Source: Astrothelium macrocarpum (taxonomy: Eukaryota; Ascomycota; Dothideomycetes; Trypetheliales; Trypetheliaceae). Taken from it: a DNA stretch of 64,000 bases. A program made the position numbers and the translations under genes. The stretch's first letter is position 1. Each line of letters begins with the position of its first letter. This document shows positions 35,919-48,189 of this stretch, one piece after another. Below the pieces are notes generated by a model. It searched no databases, was not told where the DNA came from, and saw only the letters and a list, made by a program, of their open reading frames with translations. Location: assembly GCA_021030915.1 (NCBI GenBank), contig JAGEMR010000102.1, forward strand, positions 45,935 to 109,934. Reading direction: 5' to 3'.

Positions 35919-36952
35919 AAAGGGCGTTCCAAGGAATAACCGCCCTCCGCGCATTGACCCTCAGCATTCGAGGCGAGTGCTAAAGTCGTTGGCCCGGAGG
36001 AGCAAGAGGAATAACCAAAAGACCAAAGGAGGCCTTCCCGAAGAGGAGGTCGAGGAAGAAGATGACGATACAGAGAACGACACGCGGTAGCAGCGATCTA
36101 CCTCCTGTGCTCTGACTGCCCTATTGTGATATTTGACCCGGTCTTTCCCGACTGTGAGGGAGGAATATGCAGTTGGCGGCAATATTGAGCACGGGTCAAG
36201 CCAGGTGATCGCTGCTTGCCTAGTTTTCTGCCGGTCGCGGCAGTTGGTGCAACCATATCGGATAGTTGGATCTTCATGAGCTGTGCCGCAGAGTCACAGC
36301 GACAAGTCACAGCCCGTGATTGGGGTGGACAAAGCTCACTAGCCGAGAATTTTGATGGGTCCCTGTCATTACAGTATAATTTAGAATTCGTAAAACAAAT
36401 CATTGATTTCGCTTTACAGAATTATGACTATATTTTAACAACACCGACCAGATTGTTTCATTTGAACGAAACTGGAGCAATCTACGTTTTATAGCACATG
36501 AGAGCTCTGGACTTTCCATTGGACACGCACTTGAGGTGCTTGGATGATGATAAGTTATAGTAGAGATCTACCTGCGTAGCAAGAGGCTAAGTGATTTGGA
36601 TTCGACAAGTCTGCCGGTTGCACATGCAATCGCTCACTGTTTCGTGTTTATAGCGCTGTAGTAGCGCGGAAAGCTAACTTTCCACTCGTTCCGTCTATCA
36701 TTAAATAGATAACAGACCTCTTCATTTGTGAACTCCAGTATCTGATAGAAATGTAGACCTCTAGTGATCGGACCTCTGGCATTAATGCCACAATTTGATG
36801 TCGCACTATTACACTTCTGGTACATCTGCACAGCTAACCCAGACCGTGCATTGACGAAAGGAAAGCCTTGATGCTCGTCATCTCAACTATAGCCATTTTT
36901 CGCCAGTAACGAGAATCCGACTGGGGACCATTCTCTAATGACTAACCACAAT
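35919..36952. other. Intergenic region, nothing assigned
   Basis: The stretch holds the RLI1 3' side and about 700 bp of non-coding-looking sequence. A 92-codon frame at 36216-36494 has no recognisable domain. Confidence 0.45.
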
Positions 36953-39508
36953 TTAGCCTTTGCCAGAACAGCCGGTTCCGCCGGCAACCAGCATAGAATT
37001 TTTAACACAATTCCCACTAAATACGGTGAGGCTCCCGGTGGCTTCCCACTGGAATCCGTCGGGATCGTTCGTCAATGGGTAGAATTTCCACGCCGTAAGA
37101 ACACCACAATCTAGACACACCAGACGTTAGCTTCTATCACAGTTCAGTACCAAGATCAATTACTTACGGCCACTAATATTGTCCTTGAGGTATTCCCCGT
37201 CGTTGCCGATTGTGTCCTGAGGGAAATTCATGCCTTTGATGGTGAATTTGTCCAACACAGCGTCCCATTTTACATGGCAGGAGTCTGATGGAGCTGGCGC
37301 AGTCGCTGTGACCACAGGAGCTGCCGAGGCCGCGGAAGCTGATGAGGCCGAGGAAGCTGATGAGGCCGAGGAAGCTGAGGAGGCCGCAGACGCGGCAGAT
37401 GAGGCCGAGGCCGCGGAAGCTGATGAGGCAGAAGCCACGGATGCTGATGAGGCAGAGGCCGCAGAAGCCGATGAGGCAGATGCCGCAGAAACTGATGAGG
37501 CCGAAGCTGATGCAGCGGCAGCTGATGAAGCGGAAGCTTGTGAAACGGAGAATGCTGAGAAGAAGGAACTTTCATGTGCAGAGCGTATGCTAGAAAACAC
37601 TGAGCCGGAAGCTGCTCGTGCTAAAGGCGCATCTGTCCCGGTAGAAGATCCTGAAGAATTTCCTGAAGGCCAATTGGTCTCTGTCGAAAGCGAAGTAATA
37701 ATCAATGGCGAGGCCGATGCGGAGGAATGTGCCGTACGTACAATTGTCTTAGTTGTAAGTGAAGGGGAGTCCGACGGCGAAGAAGATGAGGGAGAAGCTG
37801 TTGAGGAGGAATTTCCTGAAGGCCATCTTGTCTCCGTCGTAAGCGAGGTGATAGTCGATGGCGAAGCCGATGAGGAGGAATGTGCCGCACGCAAAATTGT
37901 TTTAGTCACAATCGAAGGGGATTCCGACGACGAAGTCGACGAAGACGAAGCCATTGCAAGCCACTGTGTCTTTGTCACAACAGAAGGAGAAACCGATGAA
38001 GGCACAGCTACTGAAATCCATTGTGTCTTTATCACAAGCGAAGGAGAAGCCGATGAGGATGAAGCTACTGAACGCCAAACTGTCTGTGTCACAAGTGAAG
38101 GAGAAGAGGTAGATGCTGTAAGCCATTGTGTCTCTGTCACAATTGAAGGAGAAGCCGATGAGGTGGAAACTGTTGAAGGCCAAAATGTCTCGAACGAAAG
38201 CAAAGCTGAGGACGACAGCGAAGCTGTTGAGGAATGTGCTGAATACCAATGTGTCTCAGTCACAACCAGAGGACCATCCGAGTGCGTGGCTTCCCATGTA
38301 GTGAATGTGCTCGTTAGAAACTCAGGACTCATACCCGGGAGTCCATCACCGTCGTCGGGCTGTTGAGCTTTGTACACGACGTCGAAATTCACGGCCGACA
38401 TGTTATTGACATTACCGACGTTTTGGTAAAGAGAGACTGGCGAATCACGACGAGGGAATTCGTGGGTTGTAGACGTGTTCCCCATCTCTTGACCCTCTGG
38501 GAAGTAGCCGGTGGTGTCGAACCACCAAAGCGTACCGGCTACTATCGCATAGCCAGCCGCGGCCGATGAAGAATCACTTGTGCCACCGCGGCTACTGAGC
38601 GTTCGGGGAGCCACTACCGGTTCCCACTCCGATTCGTAGTCGTCAGCATCGATGTCTTCTGAAGTTTCATACGGATAAATGTCGTCTAAATAATAATCCA
38701 TGATGTGAGGCTCAATTACGCCATCCGCAATGCGCATGTTCATCAATTGATGAAGGAGATGTTGACCACTTGACTGGAGCAAGGCCATGTCTTTGGCCAT
38801 TGTGGTTGACCCCTCAGCCAGCTCTCTTGTAACCTCTTCGAGTTTAGCATCCAGGGTGTCGAGGGTAAAAAAGGACGGGCAGAGAGTCATGTAATGATAG
38901 TGGCCAAACCAGCCCGAATGTGTCCAAGCGTAGCCTCCTACAGGCTTGTCATTGACCATCTTGCCGCACCAATTTTTGGTATCTCTGCAACTGGTCGTTA
39001 TGTGCCCACTGTGAGAGTCCTTGTCTATCTTGAATTCTAACAAATGCTTCAAGTTGCCAGAAAAGCGGCCGTGAAACTCAGAGAAACCAGGGCCCATGTA
39101 GAAACGTCCAACTTGAGAACTTCGCTTCGTTTTTTCAGTAATTGGAAGTTTAGATGAATAGGAAGCGAGAGTCATTGCGTCCCAGATGGCAGTATGGACC
39201 TGGCTTTTCTGAGGTGTGCTGCATCCCGAATCTCTATCAAACCAAAAGTAGCTGCGAGATTCCGACAGAGTCTTCAAGCACTTGTATGTGGGATTTTGTC
39301 CATCACAATAGTAGGGCTGATCTAGAATTGCTGCTGGTCGCGGAGCGCGAGCGTCTGGGAAAGCAATGGTACTTGGCGGTGTTGCAAGGTCTTCTATAGA
39401 AGCATGTTCCGAGTCTAAAGTGCTAGTACTTGACGGTAGAATAACATATTTAGGAACAGCAGCGGCTAATATGCACAGCCGTAGAAAGGCTAGAAAGGCG
39501 CATTGCAT
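36953..39508 (-). CDS. Secreted Ser/Ala-rich protein with degenerate metallopeptidase-like domain
   Basis: Exon 1 (39508-37168) and exon 2 (37110-36953) give 832 aa. A signal peptide (residues 1-18) is followed by a domain of about 300 residues. This resembles fungal secreted peptidase-like proteins (YMTLCPSFFTLDTLDAKL, later PHIMDYY). At about residue 250, where they have HExxH, this one reads HQLMN, so zinc binding and proteolysis are unlikely. Residues 420-650 are imperfect 17-22-residue Ser/Thr repeats around SP-x-V-T-K-T-x-W. Residues 650-735 are almost pure Ser/Ala. The C-terminal module has four Cys and ends CGVLTAWKFYPLTND then GTGCSGKG. It is probably a heavily O-glycosylated wall or secreted protein. 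The first exon alone would read to a false stop just past the donor. Confidence 0.72.
37315..37545. repeat. Trinucleotide-based Ser/Ala low-complexity array
   Basis: Imperfect repeats of gatgaggccgaggaagct and variants (read on the minus strand as Ser-Ser-Ala units) fill this stretch. It encodes the Ser/Ala tract of the secreted protein. The opposite strand stays open by composition only. Confidence 0.8.
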
Positions 39509-40807
39509 TGTTGTTGCTCTTTTCCGTAGTAAGGAAGATGAGGAAAGGAGTAGAAAGACGAAGTAAATCTATGCACATAGATGGTCTCGACAGTATGAGT
39601 TTCTAAATTTTGAGACTCGATAAATCGAAATTGCGGGATGTTAAGAGTAACACATGATGAAGAAGGATATGACGGCATTATTTCGATTTTGTCGATCCAG
39701 TTATAGCATGTACAGTTACAACATGTTGGTTTGAGAGTTGCATATGTGGGACAGACTGATAGCCGGGCATATCAATTTTGTGACGGGGAGTAAATCTTGA
39801 TCGTAGAGCATAGAGGAGGTAATTTCCAAGGGCGGGTCGTGATCGCCTAGTTGGTGAGGATTTAAGGTTGCACCACAATCGCCTATTGGAAGGAAAGGTA
39901 AATGAAATTGCGATTCAAAACTAGGCAGGATGTTGTCAGTACCGACCCCGTTTGTGTAACGAAGTGATATAGTCCGCCCTAGATGAGCCGACTCTTAGCA
40001 CATGGTGTTGGTGTTTTACCTGAGCAATTGTGAACCTTCATAAGCCTCGGCTGTTACTGGACCAGATAATAGATCGGGATGCACCCTAGCATTATGCTGT
40101 TCAGTTCCAGAGAGATGCTTCAATCAGTTGAACTCGTTACTCAGACTGAATCGCTCATTCTGTTACTGCATGCACCTTTATATTCTTTGTGCCTGCACTT
40201 CTCACAGCCCTCTTTGCTGACCTACATCGCTGCTTCCCTGTAATAAATACTCTATGCTAACGATACATAGCTGCATAACTTGCTTCAGCTAGTCTTTGCC
40301 GGTCATATTAGTGCTTCATTACGGATGCTACGAAGAGTCCTCTAGGCCGAATGGATCCACTCTTCGCAGCTTCGAGGAGGCTTCTGCATGACTACCTGGA
40401 TTGTTCCATTACCAGCCTAAATGTTGCTCGGCATTCAGAGCTAAGGCCATGCTTGACCATGTGTTCCTCGACATGATGAGTACCATCAGAATTTAAAGAC
40501 ACGACAGGCGTTTCTTTTTTATTTTTGGGGCCCATGAAGCTGAATTGAGATAGTTATATACTCTAAAGTCAAGAGCGGTAGACCAGCATTTGGGTAGAGA
40601 AGTAACTAGTAACTTCATTGTTCATCGATAACCTCGGGTCGAGCGCCAGTGGCTTCTGTTACCTAGATAATCAGCGTCAAACGTATAAGCATTGCGCGTC
40701 CAATTTAAAGAAAACGATTCATGAAACACTGATATGGTGCTGTTTCGTGTTATGCAAAGCTTTTATGCGAATTATTACACTCCTGTGGCTTAGGAATTCT
40801 GCGTTGC
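39509..40807. other. Intergenic region
   Basis: No supported gene. Bases 40614-40714 match 44985-45083 as a diverged direct repeat. Nothing else is assignable. Confidence 0.5.
40614..40714 (+). repeat. Diverged direct repeat, one side of NACHT gene
   Basis: The sequence starting ttcattgttcatcgataacc and containing cctcgggtcgagcgcc aligns with 44985-45083 over about 100 bp with small gaps. The two copies bracket the NACHT gene at 40808-44312. Confidence 0.6.
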
Positions 40808-43800
40808 TCAGATTCGGATGAACCATATCTCTTTGTATTTCTTGTCCTTGGTCCCAAGGAGCCACTCTCTTCCTTCCGTTGTGCGTGACCATCTTTCAGC
40901 ACCTGAAACGTCCACCTTGGGTAAGTCGTTCGCACTGACTACCGTCGCCGCAAGAAAAATCGACGATCGGAGGGTCTCGGTATCAATCCGCGGGATCCTA
41001 GAGACAGGTTTGTTCCACCAAAAGCTCCTAGTAAAGTTTAGACTCTTGTCCCGTAGTCCATGCGACGGTTGGTGTTTCCTGTCCCATAAAGTCAGGAGAT
41101 CTTGCTTGCTCGGGGAATTCCACACTTCGATGAATTGTCCAAGATCAAAATAGGTTGGTCCGACAAGGACCTCCGAGCTCTTGCTCGAACTGCTCCCGTC
41201 AGGCTCCTTCTCTGGTAGGACGATCTGATATCCGACGAATACGACGGTCGGGTCCGCTCCGAATTCGAGGTAATTCCCTATGGACTTACATGCAGCGTCG
41301 ACCGAGAAGCTCTCCGATTTCTTTGTCATCTGTGTCGTCAACGTACCCACAAGGCGAAGGAACATGGTCCACGTCGTCTGGCGCTCTTCCATGAAACGCG
41401 GAAAAGACGGCATCACGAGAACGCATTGGGAGGGGTCTGGCAGCGGCCAGTTCGGCGAGACACCCTGCTCTAAGAGGGATGTCTCCAGTGCCTGCTTCCC
41501 GGCCATATCTCTTGTACTAACGCCGACCGATGCCAAGAGGAGGAGGTTAATCTTCGCCGAGGGACAGAGTAATTCAGGAAACTGCGAGACTCTGTTCAGA
41601 ACGAATTGCTTCGCTCCCTTCAAGGCGCACAGCGAAAGCCAGGCCCTCCTTTGTGCCTCGACCGTGTTGCCGTCAGATAGGAACTTGATGACCACGAGTC
41701 CGTGCCCAATCCCTGAGACCCAGACGGGCGTTGTCGGGGCCGGCGTCGCGGGTAGGCAAGCGCTCAGCTTTGGCAACAATTCGGAGGCCACCTCGAGTTC
41801 TCTCAGGTGCGGACAAGACGCCTCTGTCTCCGTCAGACTTGTCATCTCCAGAATCGGCATGGCCAGCCACTCCAGCAGCCAGAAGTAGGAGCCGGAGGGG
41901 ACCTCCCATAAATCAAATTGCAAGGAATCTTCTCTTGGATCCGGGTTGTTCGCTGTCAGTCCGTACGAGGCCTTCAGCAGCCACAGGAGAGCCATGCACA
42001 TGGACTTTGTCGGGTCGAAGGACGGACCAGCAATCTGTATTAAGTTCTCGCTTACATCTTGCATGGCTAGGAACTCGTAGATGGACTTGTGGATAAAGTC
42101 CAGGCCCCCCAATCCCCCAAACTGTAGCTGCTTGGGAGTTTGGATGAGGCCCTTGCAGTGGCTGGTTCAGGCGGCCCTGCATAGTACGCGTCATCCTCTT
42201 GATGTCTTCCCACGTTATAGGGGGGCCGAGTTCCGCGGAGTAGAGCAGTGTGGCATCGTAGTGGGCGTCGGAGAGCTCGTCAATGACTGCATGCACAACA
42301 GCGAGACGGTTCGTGAAATTGAAGTGCAGTTCGCTCATCACGATCAGAAATGTGCGGGCAGCCCGCATGCGGTCTGGCTTACGGATCGAGGCCAGCAACT
42401 TGCGGAACAGGCTTTCCAGGCCTTCAGGCAGCTGATCCAGTTCCTCTTCCAGCTGCGAGAATGAATAGCTATTGCCCATGCCACTCAACAGCTCACGCAT
42501 CCCCAAGCGCACCCAGAGAAACACACCGTCTGCCTTTTCGATTAAGGAATCAACAAGGCGCGCGTAACGACTGTCTAGTGCGCACATGCTGAGAAACCGC
42601 TCATCGTGCTCGAACTCATCCTCGACAACCTTACGAATGTCTTGTCTGCTCAGCTCGTGCAGTGAAAGATGGTTATTCGGATCTGTGAAGGTATGGATAA
42701 ACTCATTATGCGGACGGCTGGACACGCAGATCTTAAGGTCACCAACGTCCGACCATGCTTTCAACATGTGCGCCAGCTTCCAGTGATCGCCATCGAATTC
42801 GTCTAAACCATCGATGAAGAAGCAGACCTTGTGTTTATTAAAGGCTGTCTTGCTCCTGATCAGTAGCTCGAACGCCTCAACGAGTTCTGAGGTCGAAAAA
42901 GGCCTGTCATGCAATCTGCCGTTCGTGGGGTTGAACTCAGCGTCCCAGCAGCGCGGAAAAACATCTCTCATCAGGCCAGGGCATTTCCGGAGCATCTCCC
43001 ACAGGATGCCGCGGTACAGGCCCTCCAAAGATCGCTGCATGGGGGTTCCCGAGGCCCAAAAGAAGAACTGGCTAAAGACTAGCATCCTGCTGTCTGCCCA
43101 TTTCTGCAACTCCTGCTTCGTTCGAGCCTCGTCCGAGATGAACTTCATGAGTGTGCTCTTGCCCGATCCCAGCTTCCCTGAGATGTGGAAGACACCGCTG
43201 CCCGAGTTCAGCCATCTCAAAAACTTCAGCCGAGTTTTCTTTCTCTCTTCACCTTCTTGTTCCTTGACACCTCGCTGACTTAGAATGCCTTTTGGAGTTT
43301 CAAGAGCGTCAGAGGATTCTGGAAGATCGGACACGTCTTTGAGATGCAATTCCGAAGGAGACAATTCCGGTTCGTGGGGGTCCTCAACGTCATGTTTCAG
43401 TCCAGTAGGTTCATTCTCCTGGGTTTTCTTCAAAACTTTACCGTGCTTGACATCTTCATCTGGATTTTCATCTGAGGGATCGTATAGGAGCCATCGAAAG
43501 GTCTTGACTTGTGCATCTTCAATAGATAGTTCTCGGTTATGCATCTCGTCGAAACTCAACTTATTCAAGATCCAGTCCTCCCTTGAGATTGCAGCGGTTA
43601 CCTGGGAGACTCTCGAGAGCATAGCGCGGACCTCGAAAAGAGATGATCCGCTGGCGCCTGGCGCCCGGACTGGCTTCATCGTGTTCTCAGACTCGAGTTG
43701 GCTTTCGACTTCGTCCAGCTTCAATTTCTCAGCAAGTGAGACAACCATTTCTCTCAGTTCCTGCAACTCTCTTCGCGACTTCATGCTTTGCTGGAGAAGC

Positions 43801-44312
43801 ATACATATCGAAGACGTATCCTCGCTACGCTGTCAGTTCATCTGCACAACAGCAACTGTGCATTCATTATACCATCTAAATACTCACCTCATCATAATAA
43901 CGATCCTATCCAGAATTTCTTTACGATATCTATCAATCCGCTTCTCTAGAGACTCTACGCGGTTCTTCTCGCGCATGGCTCGCCAGGCTATGTGCCAGCT
44001 CTCCGATTTAGATTTCGGGTTCTTCGTCTGCAGCCTTTCCAAGGTCCGAATGAGGTCCTCTGATAGCTTACGGCACTTCTTGATCAGGCCGAATAGTGCA
44101 ATTTCGTCGTCAGTCACGGCCGGTCTGGCGCTGTAGCTCAGGCGACGCGTCACCGCGTGCACGTCTTCGATTACCTTCGCAAGGTCAGCATGTTCGTCCA
44201 TCATTCCGGTAGTTGACGAGTAGATCTCATATGTCCCGGAGACTAGCTTGGACGTGAACTCCACAAAGGCGATGATGTTGCCGGCAAGCCCGATGGCGCT
44301 GAGCGGATCCAT
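40808..44312 (-). pseudogene. NACHT (STAND/NLR-like) gene with one frameshift
   Basis: Exon 1 is 44312-43888, exon 2 begins at 43824. The N-terminal domain (MDPLSAIGLAGNIIAFVEF) is a helical fungal STAND-type effector or adaptor region. It is followed by an acidic linker and a NACHT ATPase with Walker A GKLGSGKST (about residue 358), Walker B CFFIDGLDEFDGD and the SSRPHNEF sensor. The frame then breaks near 42164-42170. Reading one base out of phase resumes a matching protein (about SHCKGLIQTPKQLQFGGLGG then DFIHKSIYEFL) that stays open to 40808. No GT-AG pair explains the shift, so it is a single-base insertion or an assembly error. No ankyrin, WD40 or TPR array follows; the C-terminal 430 residues are not recognised. 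Apart from this one base the gene looks intact. Confidence 0.8.
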
Positions 44313-44377
44313 GGGGAGGGGGTAAATTTCTTAGTGGAATTAGGGGAGTACAGTTTTTTGATCTCTTTCCCTGTTGG

Positions 44378-44520
44378 TTTCTGCGTTAAGATACGAATAC
44401 GTGCAGACGAATGTTTGGTATGAGCCAGAAACAGTAAGCTATGGGCGGATCGTCGAGGACAATGACTCGATTACGGTTGAGGCGAATCTGGATATCCTCA
44501 AGAAGATCCGTGCAAGATAG
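44378..44520 (+). pseudogene. Possible HET-domain remnant
   Basis: A short open stretch reads like the beginning of a HET domain (RYEYVQTNVWYEPETVSYGR, then DNDSITVEANLDILKKIR), where HET proteins have YEALSYVWG and later a Val-Asp-Gly, NL pattern. It has no start and stops at 44518-44520. It lies beside the NACHT gene start. The resemblance is weak. Confidence 0.3.
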
Positions 44521-44984
44521 GGGATTCTAACACGGAGGTATGAATCAAAATCCTCTCTGATGCAGTATTCGTACGAGTTTGCTCACATTGGAAGAGATCG
44601 TTGGCCTCAAGTGACCAAAGCTATATCTTCTGGCATCTCGGTTCCTCAGGCTCAAGAAGAGGAAGGCTGATATCCCAGTGCCGAAAACTGCTTAGTGCCT
44701 TCTGGTATTGCAGCTTGTAAGCGATCCAATCGTCTCATTTTATTTACCTCCCTTGACATGAAGTCTGAATTTATATGCGCTCTTTCTATTGTAAATTATA
44801 GACTTTTTTTTATAATTGGAGCTTTGTTTTTTTGTTACGAGTTTACAACCCTCGACCTTCGATTTGGACATCATGAATCCCAGCAATCGCTTCACAAATG
44901 ATAGCATAGTATAGGATTTAGGCGCCGCTGCTAACGTAGTAGCAACTTGTGGGCACCAGCACACCGCGCTATCGGAGTGATTTC

Positions 44985-45083
44985 ATTCATCATCGATAGC
45001 CTCGGGCCGAGCACCGCTTTCTATTATCTTCATGACCAACGTCATTACGCATATGCATTGCACCTCTAAATTAAATGAACACA
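44985..45083 (+). repeat. Diverged direct repeat, other side of NACHT gene
   Basis: Partner of 40614-40714; contains cctcgggccgagcacc and atgcattgcacctctaaatt. Confidence 0.6.
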
Positions 45084-45193
45084 GAGAGCTTCAATCACAG
45101 TGAAATAATCTGAAATAATTCCTAGCAATGCTTTCATAGCAAGTCATGGTAATAATGGATCGAATGCTGCCTCGCATACAGGCATATAATCGC

Positions 45194-47918
45194 TCAACTC
45201 CCTTCATCCTCACTCTCAAGATACTTGGCATAATCGTCCGCAGAAGCAAACGTTGGAAGACTTTTAAGCTTTCTCCGCTTTTTCGATTTCCTGGACTTCT
45301 CGGTGGTTTCAATTTTCTGTTCTTCTTGGTCCTCTTCATCTCCGTCTCCAAATTGCTCGAAGTCCGAGGGAAGGTCTTGATCACTGCCCAAGAATGCCTC
45401 TTGATCGTCATCCTCCAAATCCGGAGCTTCTCCGTCCTCATCAAATGCTCCCTCGCCCTCTCCATTTTGGTCGATCTCGTCATCGGAAATCTCCTGTCCG
45501 AGCTCGCCCTCCACGTCCACAGCATGCTCATCATCACTTTCCATGTCATCGGCATCCAGACCCTCCCCATCCTCATCAAACTCGTCATCCTCGTCTCCCT
45601 CCACATCCGGCCTGCTTCTAACCAACGCCTTCCAAATCTCATCCTCCTCGTCATCACCACTCTCATCGCCGCCCTTCTTCTTCGCTCTCTTTTCTTTCTT
45701 TTTCCTCGACACTTCCTTCTTCTTTCCCTGCTCTTGGAAGTATTTGTGGAAAAATACTTCATCCGCCGGCACATCCTCCACCTTCTGCGTCCAAAAAGCT
45801 TCGCTATTGACACCCGCCTGTTGTCTGCTGCGTTCCTTCCCGCCAATGAGTAGATCTGCCGTGTTTGCACCAGCAAGAGGCTGCATGATCGAAGCGCCTT
45901 TCGGTGCAGGAGCTTTGCTTTTGGCATTGCGGTACGCAAAGCGGTCGAGGAAGTTTATCAGAGTGAAATGCGCTGGATCAGGTTTTGTGGGAGCCTTCCG
46001 AGCTGCGAGGACATTGGTTCCGAAGAGCGAGATAGAAGGGTGGTAATGCGTGAGGAATGGTAGGAGCTCCCAAAGGCAAGTGTGCTGAGCGTTTGAGTAC
46101 TCGGGATCACGTTTCCGAGGGTCGTAGCGACTACTTTGCAAATCACTGGCTTTGTCAGGCTTAGGTTCGTTGCCATTTGGTAAACCGGCGTCGACCTCGT
46201 CTTCTTCGGGATCGTTTAACATGCCACGAATACTGGGGAAAGCGGTCTCGAGCTCGGATATGAGGAAAAATACTCCGCTGATGAAAGGTGGATCGTGCAT
46301 GGTCATGATTTGGAGAAGACGCTTAACAAATGCCTTGACTCGTCGGATGCTAACGTCAGCTTTGAGAGACTTGTATAATAAATTTAGGTACATGATTTGC
46401 TTCGACGAATGTAGGACTCGCGGGTCTAAAATAGATTCGTATAGAGTACGGTAGAATCGGTCAGCGGAGTAGTGTTTGATGGACGAGATTTGTTGAATAA
46501 GCATGAGAGCCTGTATGCTGGTGTTGAAATTTGAGGAATGAGCAATTCGAAACATGGTGTCCATGTGTTTTTCAAAGTCACTACCGTCCGTATTTGCAAA
46601 AGGATAGGCCCTGTTGACACCAGTCAAGACTTGCGCGATGATTTTGTCGTTCAACTCTTGATCTGAGGCTTTTGAAGCTTCTTTAGCTTTTGCCTTTTGC
46701 TGTGCCAATTTACCTGGCACGCCGCCGCCACCTTGAATGAGGTTAACTTTCTTGTGTCTTGACTCCTTGGGGTCCTGCTCTGGCTCTCTCAGCACCATCG
46801 AAAACAAATTGAAATAAATTGCCAGTAATCGATTTGCAACTTCCGGTTCTTTCATTGTGAGAACGGTCTGATTCAAAGTAATGATAGCATAATATTTTGC
46901 ATTCAAAGTTTGGCCGGGTTTGAATAGAAGATCAGATTCAATTGCATTGACTATTACAGGCTTCATCGCAGGGTGTGCGCTCTGGAGCTGTAATAGTAGA
47001 TAGGACGCCTTGGAGGCAACCCTCTTCTCCTTGTCGCCTAGTTTATTGACCAGTAGTCTCAACAAGTTTTCCTCTTGCTCTGGCTTCTCTTTGAGCAACT
47101 CAAAAACGATTGCCAAAGCTCTTTTTCGAGAATATTCGATTTCGTCGTTACACCAAGACTCGATAACTATAAGGAGACCAAAGTACGACTTCTTCAGCCA
47201 GTCCTCGAAGGCCCAGTAAACCAAGTGGATCTTCTCTATACCATCAGGCAGAGGATCGCCAGCTCTCCAATTGGCTTCCTTGCCTTGAAAAGCACTGAGA
47301 AGACTTGGCTGTCTTGCAAATGGGCGCAATTTTCGGTCTGCGGGCAGCACCACGCCTTGAGCAAGGAGATCTTTGATAGCTTGGACTGCCAGCAAAGCCT
47401 GGTTTCGACTCTTTTTTCTTGCAAGTCCCAACAGATTTTCGAAAGCTTTTGTATTATGGAGAGGTGATTCTTGGACCAATAACGTGAGCGCTGACACTTT
47501 ATCCTCCCAGGTCCCAGAAGACATGATTGTCCCAAGAAATTTATGTGAAGACGAAGCCGAATTTTGTGAAGATTGATATGTAGTATTTTCAGTGTCCAAT
47601 AAAGATGTGGCATATTCCTGAAGGTTTTTAAGCGTTTGGTCTGAAAGAGGATGTGATGGCTCTGTCAAAGGTACAACCGGAAGGTCTGCAGCATGCCAAT
47701 CTGGTCGAGGGTTGAAAATCTGAATTATTCGTCAGCTGATAGATCGAATGTGAAGGAAACGCCAATGATAGTGGTACCAGTCGAGGTCCTTTCCGTTCTT
47801 TGCGAGATTTCGAAGGATTCGATTCGTCACTCTTCTTCGTTTGAGGACGGCTACCCGTGTGAGCTGATGAATCGTAAAGTCCATGGCTTATCTCGGAGGC
47901 TTTCCTCTTTTTCCCCAT
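45194..47918 (-). CDS. MAK21: Mak21/Noc1 ribosome biogenesis factor (CBF domain)
   Basis: Exon 1 (47918-47778) starts MGKKRKASEISHG; a 57-nt intron leads to exon 2 (47719-45194), for 888 aa. The helical-repeat body contains the CBF/Noc1 region (KHYSADRFYRTLYESILDP, then YLNLLYKSLKADVSIRRVKAF). The C-terminus is the usual long acidic tract (DDEEDEIW, EGDEDDEFDEDG) ending in a Lys/Arg-rich nuclear segment. Noc1 pairs with Noc2 in early 60S pre-ribosomes in the nucleolus and helps their export. The length is somewhat below yeast Mak21, mainly at the N-terminus. It is divergent from the mitochondrial prolyl-tRNA synthetase with 271 bp between starts. Confidence 0.93.
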
Positions 47919-48189
47919 TTTGTAGAGCGTACAGGAAAGCTGCGGTAAAGTGTTCGATGTGAAATGGATGTCAAAACAATCTCGTATTGAATTTTTGAGA
48001 AACTTCGGGCCGACTTTGCCCGCAACAAAACGCGTTCCTTCCATCCTGACCGCGTCAAGCTTCACATAACGAACATCTTCTATGGAATCCACTTTTCTCA
48101 CAGACCGGGCTTGAACAATGCCGAGCGCGATAAGGCAAAGCGGGAAAAGAATGGTGGGAAATTATAACCAATAATTTGCATTGGTGAAT

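Noticed and set aside
37230..38366. 378-codon frame on the plus strand, rich in Glu, Ala and Asp
   Set aside because: It is the antisense shadow of the Ser/Ala/Thr repeat region of the secreted protein; the minus strand has a signal peptide, family domain and a fitting last exon.
45091..45939. Arg/Met-rich and Ile/Leu-rich long frames overlapping MAK21
   Set aside because: They are alternative frames of the acidic MAK21 C-terminus; composition follows from its Asp/Glu codons.
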